A stretch of DNA of 64,000 nt from Saprospiraceae bacterium. Lineage in GTDB: Bacteria > Bacteroidota > Bacteroidia > Chitinophagales > Saprospiraceae. The first letter of the stretch is position 1. Every line of letters starts with the position of its first letter. Shown here piece after piece: positions 54,261-62,109 of the stretch. The DNA lies in contig JANQLV010000025.1 in the NCBI GenBank assembly GCA_028280415.1, forward strand, positions 55,353-119,352. The letters are read 5' to 3'. The translations under genes and the position numbers were made by a program. The notes below the pieces were generated by a model that was not told the DNA's origin, did not search any database, and was given only the letters and a program-made list of their open reading frames with translations.

Positions 54261-56420
54261 ATGAATCTAAAGCCTTTATTTTTTTTATGCATCACTTTTG
54301 TTTGGGGAGGAAAAACCGGAATCAGCCAGATAATCGACCACTGGGAAACGGTGGTTTTTGCCGAGGATATCTGGCACTATCAACCCGGGACTACGGAGCC
54401 CCCGGCAGATTGGATGCAAAGCAATTTTGACGATAGCAACTGGGCTATTGGTCCGGGCGGATTCGGCTATGGAGATGGAGATGATATGACCATTATCGCT
54501 CCGACTCTTTCTTTATACATTCGAATTGATTTTGAGCTTTTTGATACTTCGAAAATCGAAAAAGCGCTGTTACATGCGGATTATGATGATGCTTTTGTGG
54601 CTTATTTTAACGGGGTAGAATTTGCCAGAGGAAATTTTGGAGCCCCCGGTACGCCACCTGCTTTTGATGAAATACCACCAACAGATCATGAAGCGGCTTT
54701 GTATCAGGGGGGAGTCCCCGAGGTTTATAGTTTGAATAGCGCACAATTCAAGGCACTGGCCAAAGAAGGCGGGAATACCCTGGCTATCCAGATCCATAAT
54801 TTCCTCATCACTTCTTCTGATCTGACGAGCAATTTCTTCTTTTCTCTGGGGATTAAAGATAGCTCCAGTGATTATGCACCAACGCCTGATTGGTTCTACG
54901 AACCATTTGCATCCTCCAACCTTCCTATCATCAAGATAAATACGAATGAACAAACTATTGAAGATGAGCCCAAAATCGTCGCGGATATGGAAGTCATTGA
55001 TAATGGGCCGGGCAATCGAAATTATCTGACCGATCCACCCAATGATTACAATGGAAGGATAGCTATTGAGATACGTGGCGCTTCTTCTCAATCTTTTCCC
55101 AAAAAGAATTACAGTTTTGAAACGCAAGATGAATTGGGTGAAAACAATAATTATCCATTGCTCGGGCTACCGGAGGAAAACGACTGGATATTACATGGTC
55201 CTTATTCGGATAAAAGCTTAATCCGTAATGCTTTAAGTTTTGATATTAGCAGAAAAATGATGGACTACGCTTCGCGTACCCGCTTTTGTGAATTATTAAT
55301 TAATGATGATTATCGTGGAGTTTATCTGTTGATGGAACGTATCAAAAGAGATACATCCAGGGTAGATATTGCCCGGCTGCGACCAGAAGACATCGAAGGA
55401 GATGAGCTAAGCGGTGGATATATCTTTCAACTGGACCGAGACGATGAATCCACTGAAGAAGACGGTTGGTATTCGCCTTTTGGTAGTAATCCTTTTTACG
55501 CATTCCACCATCCAGAATACGATGATTTATTAGAAATACAAAAAGATTATCTGATAAGCTGGATGAACGAATTCGAAGCAGCTATGAACGCTTCAAATTA
55601 TGCACAGACCTATGAGCAATATATTGATGTTCCTTCTTTCGTGGATTATTTTTTGATCAATGAACTAACGAAGCATGTCGATGCCTTTAAGTTGAGCTTT
55701 TACATGTACAAAAGGAAAGATAGTAATGGCGGGAAATTACATATGGGACCGGTTTGGGATTTTAATCTCGGTTTTAGCAATTTCACTTTTGAATGTCCGC
55801 CCGAACCGGAAGGATGGATTTATCCCTGTACTTCCAGAGCTTTTTGGTTAGATAAGCTATTGGAAGTCCCGGATGTAAGACAGGCGGTTTATTGTCGTTG
55901 GCTGGAATTGCGGGAGGATATTTTGCATACCGATAATTTGCTAAATACGATTGACAATATGGTCGATACACTGGCCGAGGCACAGGTACGAAATTTTGCC
56001 CGATGGAATATTATGGGCGTAGAAATATGGCCCAATTACTTCGTGGGCTCAAGCTATGAAGAAGAAACTGATTTTTTAAAAGACTGGCTAATTGACAGAA
56101 TCGATTGGATGGATGAAAACATGCTCGGTATAGGCTCTGTTTGCCTTAGCCATACAGAAGCAATTTTAAATAACCCTAGCTCCTTAGAGATCAGCCCAAA
56201 CCCTTTTAATCAGCAGACCTCTTTTTATTTAAAATCTGATCATCTGCTTTCCGGGAAAGTAACGATTTACAATATCCAAGGAAAAATACTTGATCAATTT
56301 GTCATTGCCCCTAATCAGGCACTGCAATGGAATAATGTTTCGCTAAATTCGGGGGTTTATTTTTATCAACTGGAAATACCGGGAAGAATTACGGAAAGGG
56401 GAAAGTTGATCAGGCAATAG
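54261..56420 (+). CDS. CotH-kinase-family protein with T9SS type A sorting domain
   Basis: This 719-residue protein has a signal peptide (ending GISQ) and an N-terminal ~200-residue beta-rich segment (DDSNWAIGPGGFGYGDGDD, typical of CotH-associated domains). A CotH domain follows at about 270-560: IEIRGASSQSFPKKNYSFE, WILHGPYSDKSLIRNAL, YRGVYLLMERIKRD and GPVWDFNLGF. The final ~75 residues are a T9SS sorting domain (ISPNPFNQQTSFYLKS ... SGVYFYQLEIPG). CotH members can be protein kinases. Exported bacterial versions are of unknown function. Confidence 0.9.
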   Translation: MNLKPLFFLCITFVWGGKTGISQIIDHWETVVFAEDIWHYQPGTTEPPADWMQSNFDDSNWAIGPGGFGYGDGDDMTIIAPTLSLYIRIDFELFDTSKIEKALLHADYDDAFVAYFNGVEFARGNFGAPGTPPAFDEIPPTDHEAALYQGGVPEVYSLNSAQFKALAKEGGNTLAIQIHNFLITSSDLTSNFFFSLGIKDSSSDYAPTPDWFYEPFASSNLPIIKINTNEQTIEDEPKIVADMEVIDNGPGNRNYLTDPPNDYNGRIAIEIRGASSQSFPKKNYSFETQDELGENNNYPLLGLPEENDWILHGPYSDKSLIRNALSFDISRKMMDYASRTRFCELLINDDYRGVYLLMERIKRDTSRVDIARLRPEDIEGDELSGGYIFQLDRDDESTEEDGWYSPFGSNPFYAFHHPEYDDLLEIQKDYLISWMNEFEAAMNASNYAQTYEQYIDVPSFVDYFLINELTKHVDAFKLSFYMYKRKDSNGGKLHMGPVWDFNLGFSNFTFECPPEPEGWIYPCTSRAFWLDKLLEVPDVRQAVYCRWLELREDILHTDNLLNTIDNMVDTLAEAQVRNFARWNIMGVEIWPNYFVGSSYEEETDFLKDWLIDRIDWMDENMLGIGSVCLSHTEAILNNPSSLEISPNPFNQQTSFYLKSDHLLSGKVTIYNIQGKILDQFVIAPNQALQWNNVSLNSGVYFYQLEIPGRITERGKLIRQ

Positions 56421-56494
56421 ATGCTTTCTCAAACCTCGATATGAATCATTCCAAATTTTAGCATTTCGAAAGGGGTTTATAGATATTATGAAAC

Positions 56495-56543
56495 CGGGAT
56501 CAGGTCTTGGATGATCCCGAAAAACCTAAAACCCAAGACCTAA
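56495..56543. repeat. Inverted repeat, copy B of the dispersed element
   Basis: Two mutually exclusive hairpins are possible: CGGGATCA (56495-56502) with TGATCCCG (56512-56519), or AGGTCTTGG (56502-56510) with CCAAGACCT (56533-56541). The core 56518-56543 is shared with copy A at 45291-45316. It lies between the convergent CotH and ddl genes and may act as terminator. Confidence 0.75.
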
Positions 56544-56660
56544 TGACAAGTGCCTGACACCTCCTTTTTCAAAACAATAAATTGCATTATCAGATTCCAT
56601 TTCACAATGGATCTTAAACAAAATTCAGGAGGCCCCTTACCTGGGTTGAATGGCCATTGT

Positions 56661-57725
56661 TCAAAACTCCATTTTCAAATTGCGCTGGGCCTCATGCCGT
56701 CGGATAGCATACTTAAGGAGCTTGCCAATAAGCCTGGAATAAGGAATTCCTTCCGCTTCCCAAAGCTTTGGATACATGCTAATGCTCGTAAAGCCGGGTA
56801 AAGTGTTCACTTCATTTACATAAACCTCCCCTTCGGTTGTCAAAAACATATCCACTCTGGATAAGACCTCACAGCCCAATGCGCGATAAGCCTTCAAAGC
56901 GGTCGATTGAAGCTTCGATAATTCTTCTTCGGTAACATCCGCAGGGATTTTGATCCTGGCCGCTGTTTGACTGATATATTTAGCTTCATAAGAGTACTCT
57001 TCTTCAGTGATCACCTCCCCTACTCCGCTGACCTTAGGATTTTCATTTCCCAAAACGGCGCACTCCAGTTCCCGGCCATTAATCATTTCTTCAATGATGA
57101 TTTTTCGGTCGTACAAAAATGCATCGGCAATCGCCTCCTTCAACTCGTCAGCATTGTTTACCTTATGTACTCCAACAGAAGAGCCCATATTCGCAGGTTT
57201 TACAAAAACCGGCATTCCCAATAATTCCTGAATATGGTCGAAGTGAATATCTTCATCCTGATTTGCTTCAAAGACCATCCCACGAGCTACATTGAGCCCC
57301 GCTTCTTTCATCAAGCGTTTTGCAAATTCTTTATCCATCGCAACCGAAGAGCCCATCACATCCGGACCAACAAAAGGCAAATCCAGAACTCTCAATAGCC
57401 CCTGTATCGTACCATCTTCTCCATAGGGGCCATGTAAAGTCAGAAAAATCGCCTCCGGTTGTGGAATCGCTTGATAATTATCCAAACGAATAATTTGTCC
57501 CTGCTCTCTTCCCGGAATCAAACATAGCTCTATTCCCAGCCCAGGTTCAATGGCAGTTTCAAGTTGATCCTCTTCCAGCAAGCACCAGGCCCCCTGATGA
57601 TCAATACCTATTAGTGTAACAGAAAACTCTTCCCGGTTAATAGCTGCGAGAACATTTTTTGCTGAGCGAACCGAAATTTCGTGTTCAGGCGATTTACCTC
57701 CACAGATAAGAGCGATATTTCTCAT
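56661..57725 (-). CDS. ddl: D-alanine--D-alanine ligase
   Basis: This 354-residue ATP-grasp protein starts NIALICGGKSPEHEISVRSA, the Ddl/VanA-type N-terminus. Conserved segments include LTLHGPYGEDGTIQGLL, LPFVGPDVMGSSVAMDKEFAKRL, VKPANMGSSVGVHKV, IIIEEMINGRELECAVLGN and VNEVNTLPGFTSISMYP. It makes the D-Ala-D-Ala dipeptide for peptidoglycan. The length is typical of the Ddl B/VanA group. It follows the thioesterase gene by 10 bp. Confidence 0.96.
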   Translation of the reverse strand: MRNIALICGGKSPEHEISVRSAKNVLAAINREEFSVTLIGIDHQGAWCLLEEDQLETAIEPGLGIELCLIPGREQGQIIRLDNYQAIPQPEAIFLTLHGPYGEDGTIQGLLRVLDLPFVGPDVMGSSVAMDKEFAKRLMKEAGLNVARGMVFEANQDEDIHFDHIQELLGMPVFVKPANMGSSVGVHKVNNADELKEAIADAFLYDRKIIIEEMINGRELECAVLGNENPKVSGVGEVITEEEYSYEAKYISQTAARIKIPADVTEEELSKLQSTALKAYRALGCEVLSRVDMFLTTEGEVYVNEVNTLPGFTSISMYPKLWEAEGIPYSRLIGKLLKYAIRRHEAQRNLKMEF

Positions 57726-57735
57726 ATTTGTTTAT

Positions 57736-58161
57736 TTATAGCCAAGCTTGACTGGTTCGATAGACTGTCCCTTTGAAAAGCGCAACCAACTGATCTTTTT
57801 GATTTTTAATCATTACGGAATAAATGGCAGTCTTATTGCCCAGGTTTTCTTCCTTTGCTATTGCGGTAATTACATCTCCTGTCCGGCAAGCTACCGTATG
57901 CGAAATTGATGTTTCAATCGATACTGCTTTTCGTCCCTGGGAATTGGACGCAAAAGCAAAAGCGCTATCAGCAAAAGAAAAGGTGATACCTCCATGAGCA
58001 ATTCCGAAGCCATTACACATCTCCGGACGAATTGTCATCTGCAAAGTACAGGTTCCGATATCCTCGTGTATTCTTTCGATCCCCAGCCATTGACTGAAAG
58101 CATCTTTTTCAAACATCTGATCGATGATTTTTGTCGCCTGGCTTTTATCTGATGGTTTCAT
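57736..58161 (-). CDS. PaaI-like hotdog-fold thioesterase
   Basis: This 141-residue protein starts at the ATG at 58161; a TTG eight codons upstream is an alternative. The hotdog fold is shown by PEMCNGFGIAHGGITFSFADSAFAFASNS, with HGG and the catalytic Asp typical of PaaI, followed by SIETSISHTVACRTGDVITA. PaaI thioesterases hydrolyse phenylacetyl-CoA-type thioesters. No paa gene is nearby, so the substrate is uncertain. It is probably co-transcribed with ddl. Confidence 0.91.
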   Translation of the reverse strand: MKPSDKSQATKIIDQMFEKDAFSQWLGIERIHEDIGTCTLQMTIRPEMCNGFGIAHGGITFSFADSAFAFASNSQGRKAVSIETSISHTVACRTGDVITAIAKEENLGNKTAIYSVMIKNQKDQLVALFKGTVYRTSQAWL

Positions 58162-58253
58162 TTGACTTTCTCTGATTAAGGTCAAATATAGGGAAGTTTA
58201 TTTTTTAATATCCCAATCTCAAAAGCCAAATTTCAATCATAATTACTTAAAAG

Positions 58254-59711
58254 TTAGTACTTGATCAGCTTCATCGTTTTTAAAGCATTTCCATCGCTAA
58301 CTTTGAGCAAATAAATGCCGGGAGGATGTTTTTCAATATCAATTTCTAAAAAACTATCCGAAGCAGGGTTTTCTCTACGCCACAGCAAACGACCATTAAT
58401 ATCAAATACTTCAAAACTCAAGGGCCTGGATGCCTCGTATGATATTTCATAAATTCCAGAAGAAGGGTTGGGGCTAATGTTCAATTTTGTATTCCTTTCA
58501 AGTTCACTGTTTGAAAGTAGTAATAATTCATCCGGGATAATCGTACCTGTAGTATCTCCGTTTTTGACATAACCAATAAGCCTCAGTCCTACTCTATTAT
58601 CCAAAATTTCACTTACATTATAAACCGCACCTAAGCCTTCTTTATAGATATGAGAATATAGGGAAGCACAAAAATCCTTTCTCAAAGTATCCGAATTACC
58701 TAAAAATTTATACGGCTTAACCGTTTCGAAGAATTCCAGATTTCCCGGCATCGGCCCAAGCTTTTTCGTCACCCTGTTATCCGTAGCATCCAGGAATACA
58801 TCCATATATTGAAAAACCGGATAATCATTACAAATAAAATCTTCCGTGTAAAATTCGGGGATCAATGATCGGTTATACTGATTAGTAGGTCGGCTTATGG
58901 TATTATAAAGCGTCATTGTAAATTCCGTTTCTGAAAAATTTACCTGATTGGGCTCAAACATGATATCGAAGGAATCCCTCCTTACTCTTCTAATCTCATA
59001 GATATAACTATCAGATAGTTCCTGTTTCGATAAAATTTCATTTTTATAAAAACTATGCATTATGCTCAAAAGGCCCCAGTTTTCAAATTGGTACTGAAAT
59101 ACATCTCCTACTTCAAAATTGTAAAAATCAAAGAAATCCGGTATCGATTCTCCAAGCGCTCTGTTTTCAATACCTTTTAGCTGATAAATGCCTTCCTCAT
59201 TTTGGAAATCGATGAGCCCAAAACTTTTGGAAAGTTTAATGATATGCTGGTTGGACAGGGAAATCGTTTTTACAGAATCCAGCAATCCAAAGATTTCCTC
59301 TTCTCCAACTGCTACAACAGTAGCATCGATATTTTGCAAGGTATCGTATAACCAGGATTGATCCAGGGAAGCTCTCGAATCAATGGTAAAGGAAGTGGTC
59401 CCAATATAATGATAAATTTCATTTGAATCCCGGATGACTCTTTTCTGCATGAACTGCTCCTGATTCGCAATTATAAATTCATCCGGATCACTTAAGTTGC
59501 AATCGAAACAATTTTTTACAATTCGATTCAAATAAAAAACAGAGTCCGTATTATTTACTTTCAACGAATCAACCCAAATCGTATTACTAATATAGTTTTC
59601 AGAATCAAGCTGATAATTATAACGATCTCCAAGGTACAAAGGACTCCAGTTTTGAGCAGATACAAGGACGGACAAGCAAATGAAGTAATAGAAAAGTAGT
59701 TGTTTTTTCAT
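58254..59711 (-). CDS. T9SS type A sorting domain protein of unknown function
   Basis: This 485-residue exported protein has a signal peptide ending LSVLVSAQ. The central part (20-405) is beta-rich and unrecognised: WSPLYLGDRYNYQL, then two similar blocks around FYNFEVGDVFQYQFENW. The C-terminal ~75 residues are a T9SS domain (LNISPNPSSGIYEISYEAS, FEVFDINGRLLWRREN, GIYLLKVSDGNALKTMKLIKY). It is monocistronic. Confidence 0.87.
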   Translation of the reverse strand: MKKQLLFYYFICLSVLVSAQNWSPLYLGDRYNYQLDSENYISNTIWVDSLKVNNTDSVFYLNRIVKNCFDCNLSDPDEFIIANQEQFMQKRVIRDSNEIYHYIGTTSFTIDSRASLDQSWLYDTLQNIDATVVAVGEEEIFGLLDSVKTISLSNQHIIKLSKSFGLIDFQNEEGIYQLKGIENRALGESIPDFFDFYNFEVGDVFQYQFENWGLLSIMHSFYKNEILSKQELSDSYIYEIRRVRRDSFDIMFEPNQVNFSETEFTMTLYNTISRPTNQYNRSLIPEFYTEDFICNDYPVFQYMDVFLDATDNRVTKKLGPMPGNLEFFETVKPYKFLGNSDTLRKDFCASLYSHIYKEGLGAVYNVSEILDNRVGLRLIGYVKNGDTTGTIIPDELLLLSNSELERNTKLNISPNPSSGIYEISYEASRPLSFEVFDINGRLLWRRENPASDSFLEIDIEKHPPGIYLLKVSDGNALKTMKLIKY

Positions 59712-60007
59712 GCTAAATATTTTTCAAAAACGTGATAGAAAAAGGTTAACCGAGATTGTCAGTATATGATTGGAGCTATGATCAATAGCTTTTCAAAGGT
59801 ATGATATTTAAGTTATGAGCTTTAGCAAGCTCTCTTATAATTATTAGGAAGATACATAAACAATCGGTGAAATACTATAAGCACATACCGTTTTACCAAT
59901 AAATGAGTACTGGCTGACGGAAAATAATTTTCTGAACGTTTCAAAAAAGCCAATTATTTTAAAGTAATTTGTTTACACATTCGTCTACAATCCAAAAAGA
60001 CGAATAT
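59712..60007. other. 296-bp intergenic region upstream of a divergent sigma gene
   Basis: Holds the presumed divergent promoters of the T9SS gene and the third ECF sigma gene. No clear TAnnTTTG box and no small gene were found. Confidence 0.5.
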
Positions 60008-60568
60008 ATGTCTGAGCCGATGGCAGAAAAAAGAGAACGAAAAATTAGCCAGGTCATCAGTGATTATGGTAGCAGGCTTTTCCGGTTTATCCGGGGAAGG
60101 GTGTCTACCAATGCAGACGCCGAAGATATTACACAGGAAGTCTGGTATCAATTAAGCCGGGTAGTTGACCTGGATTCGATTGAGCAATTAAGTGGCTGGT
60201 TATTTCGAGTTGCCCGTAACAGGATTACCGATAATTATCGCAAGAAAAAAACGGATGCACTCGAAGATTATCAGTTTGGAAGCGAGGAAGAAGACTTTGG
60301 TTTACTCGATATTCTTACTGCAAACGGCAGTACTCCGGAGGATGAAAACCTGAAGGAAATATTTTGGGAAGAATTGTTTAGTGCACTTGAGGAGTTACCG
60401 GAAAATCAAAGAGACGTATTTATAAAAAACGAACTGGAAGATATGACCTTTCAGGAAATTGCCGACCAAAGCGGTGAAAACATTAAAACATTGATCTCCA
60501 GAAAGCGTTATGCAGTACAGCATCTGCGCAAGCGGTTGAAAAATCTGTACGACGAATTTTTGGAGTAA
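60008..60568 (+). CDS. ECF-type RNA polymerase sigma factor
   Basis: This 186-residue protein starts at the ATG at 60008 (MSEPMAEKRERKISQ); the TTG at 59969 is the far alternative. Region 2 is at about 15-80 (FRFIRGRVSTNADAEDITQEVWYQL, LSGWLFRVARNRITDNYRKK). Region 4 is at about 125-180 (LEELPENQRDVFIKNELEDMTFQEIA). It is followed 23 bp later by a small membrane protein and then by an Hsp20 gene, suggesting an envelope or heat stress regulon. Confidence 0.94.
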   Translation: MSEPMAEKRERKISQVISDYGSRLFRFIRGRVSTNADAEDITQEVWYQLSRVVDLDSIEQLSGWLFRVARNRITDNYRKKKTDALEDYQFGSEEEDFGLLDILTANGSTPEDENLKEIFWEELFSALEELPENQRDVFIKNELEDMTFQEIADQSGENIKTLISRKRYAVQHLRKRLKNLYDEFLE

Positions 60569-60591
60569 ATATATTCAGAAAATTAAGGATT

Positions 60592-60951
60592 ATGTTTGGA
60601 AAAAATAAATATCGCCGACACCGGTTCCATCCTTTGAAGATACTTTTCTTCATCTTTTTATTTATTGGTTTTATCCTGCTACTGGGCTGGGTAGTTATGT
60701 ATTTATGGAATCAGATTCTTCCGGAAACCATCGGAGTTAAACCATTGACTTATTGGAAAGCAGTGGGTCTACTAATCTTGTCAAAGATTCTTTTTGGTGG
60801 TTTGGGAAAAGGCCGCGGCTGGGGTAAATCGAGAAAAGAACATTGGAAAAGTCGCTGGAAAAATATGAGTTCCGAGGAACGTGAACGAATTAAAGCCCGA
60901 TGGAAATATAGATGTGAAAAAAGAAAAAATAATGAGGATAAGGGTTTCTAA
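60592..60951 (+). CDS. Small basic two-TM membrane protein co-encoded with sigma factor
   Basis: This 119-residue protein has a basic start (GKNKYRRHRFHP), two hydrophobic helices at about 15-40 (ILFFIFLFIGFILLLGWVVMYLW) and 52-70 (WKAVGLLILSKILFGGL), and a strongly basic cytoplasmic tail rich in Trp, Lys and Arg (HWKSRWKNMSSEERERIKARW). No family is known to me. It is 23 bp after the ECF sigma gene on the same strand. The tail could bind the sigma factor or a membrane surface, which is inference only. Confidence 0.8.
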   Translation: MFGKNKYRRHRFHPLKILFFIFLFIGFILLLGWVVMYLWNQILPETIGVKPLTYWKAVGLLILSKILFGGLGKGRGWGKSRKEHWKSRWKNMSSEERERIKARWKYRCEKRKNNEDKGF

Positions 60952-60998
60952 CTTTTAAAATCAAGGCCTGTAACAGGAACAATCATGTCCTTTTAAGC

Positions 60999-61037
60999 AT
61001 AAAAAATCTGGATTGAAATTCAATTCGGATTTTTTTT
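60999..61037 (+). terminator. Intrinsic terminator after the sigma/membrane-protein operon
   Basis: TCTGGATTG (61007-61015) pairs with CAATTCGGA (61021-61029), 9 bp including G-U pairs, around a 5-nt loop. An A-tract precedes it and TTTTTTT follows. Confidence 0.75.
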
Positions 61038-61148
61038 GAAAAAAATTACACTTTTTTAAAGTAAAACAATAAGTCGCCCGTCTTCTATGGTAAATACGCA
61101 ATAATTGAATTCAATACCGCCATATTATTTAACCATAAAAGAAAAATC

Positions 61149-61448
61149 ATGAGACCATTTAAGATATTTTTTGGCTTGTCATTAGCCTTCTTAATTTTCT
61201 TCTTTGTCGCCAAGTTTGTCATATTCGCCTTCATCGCGGCCATCATTCTAAGTGTGATTTACGCGGCTTTCCGAAGAATTAAAGACTTTATCACTTATGA
61301 TCGTTATGGAGCGCCTTACATGAAAGAACGAGGCATGCGTCCTGGTCTGGCCTCCCGTTGGGAAAATGAAGCAGAACCTCTATTCTACGGTAGTCAGGTT
61401 TCGTATCATTCGCATGGCTCTAAAGATGTTCGCTTCATCGATCTATAA
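61149..61448 (+). CDS. Small membrane protein of unknown function
   Basis: This 99-residue protein has one or two hydrophobic helices at about 7-40 (FGLSLAFLIFFFVAKFVIFAFIAAIILSVIY, best read as two close helices). A basic stretch and a polar C-terminal half follow (YDRYGAPYMKERGMRPG, WENEAEPLFYGSQ). I do not recognise a family. It lies 60 bp upstream of the Hsp20 gene on the same strand, so the two are likely co-expressed. Confidence 0.75.
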   Translation: MRPFKIFFGLSLAFLIFFFVAKFVIFAFIAAIILSVIYAAFRRIKDFITYDRYGAPYMKERGMRPGLASRWENEAEPLFYGSQVSYHSHGSKDVRFIDL

Positions 61449-61508
61449 TTCTCGCTTTTTGTAATACGAAATCCGAGTTCAAATTATTAACCTTAAAATC
61501 AATCCATT

Positions 61509-61934
61509 ATGTGTAATAGAAAAGCATTTTATAAAAACTGGAATCATCCTGAGAAATACAATCATGGCAGTCATCCCGGCAGAAGATATTGGAGGGAAAA
61601 ATTCCGGGCAGCTCTGGGATATCCACCTGTGAATGTAAAGGAAAAAGATAATGAATATGTCCTATACGCTTATGCGCCAGGGCTTAAGAAAGAGGATTTT
61701 TTGATCGCTACGATAGATAATACATTAAGTATTTCTGTAGAAAAAAAGATGGATACAGAGACCAAGTGGCGTCGACAGGAATTCACCCATCAGAATTTTA
61801 AAAGACAATTTGAATTAAACGAAAAAGTGGATAAAACCACCATCAGCGCAAAGTACGAAAATGGTGTTTTAATCATCACCTTACCAAAACTGGAAGGATT
61901 TGAAACTGCTCGTCAGAATATTGAAATTGCTTAG
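61509..61934 (+). CDS. Small heat shock protein, Hsp20/alpha-crystallin family
   Basis: This 141-residue protein has an alpha-crystallin domain at about 40-130: PPVNVKEKDNEYVLYAYAPG, LKKEDFLIATIDNTLSISVE and the diagnostic KYENGVLIITLPK with the G-V-L motif. A short basic N-terminal arm with His and Trp precedes it. It holds unfolding proteins in an ATP-independent way. It lacks an obvious I-x-I tail and ends QNIEIA, which may serve. It is near the third ECF sigma gene. Confidence 0.93.
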   Translation: MCNRKAFYKNWNHPEKYNHGSHPGRRYWREKFRAALGYPPVNVKEKDNEYVLYAYAPGLKKEDFLIATIDNTLSISVEKKMDTETKWRRQEFTHQNFKRQFELNEKVDKTTISAKYENGVLIITLPKLEGFETARQNIEIA

Positions 61935-62045
61935 GAATTCAAAACAGGAGCCTGTTTAAAATTCATTTTTAATAACTAAAAGGATGAAATTCAACATGCT
62001 CCAAAATCGATAATTGGTTTTTCATACAAACGTTGTGTTAATTGA

Positions 62046-62083
62046 TAAAGCCCTGACTCTTTGCCAAGAGCCAGGGCTTTTTA
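62046..62083. terminator. Bidirectional terminator between Hsp20 and right-edge T9SS gene
   Basis: AAAGCCCTGACTCTT pairs with AAGAGCCAGGGCTTT (one mismatch) around a 4-nt TGCC loop, flanked by a T-run on the plus side and an A-run on the other. It lies between the two convergent stops. Confidence 0.85.
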
Positions 62084-62109
62084 ATCAAAAGCTTTTAAGC
62101 AGCTTCTGC

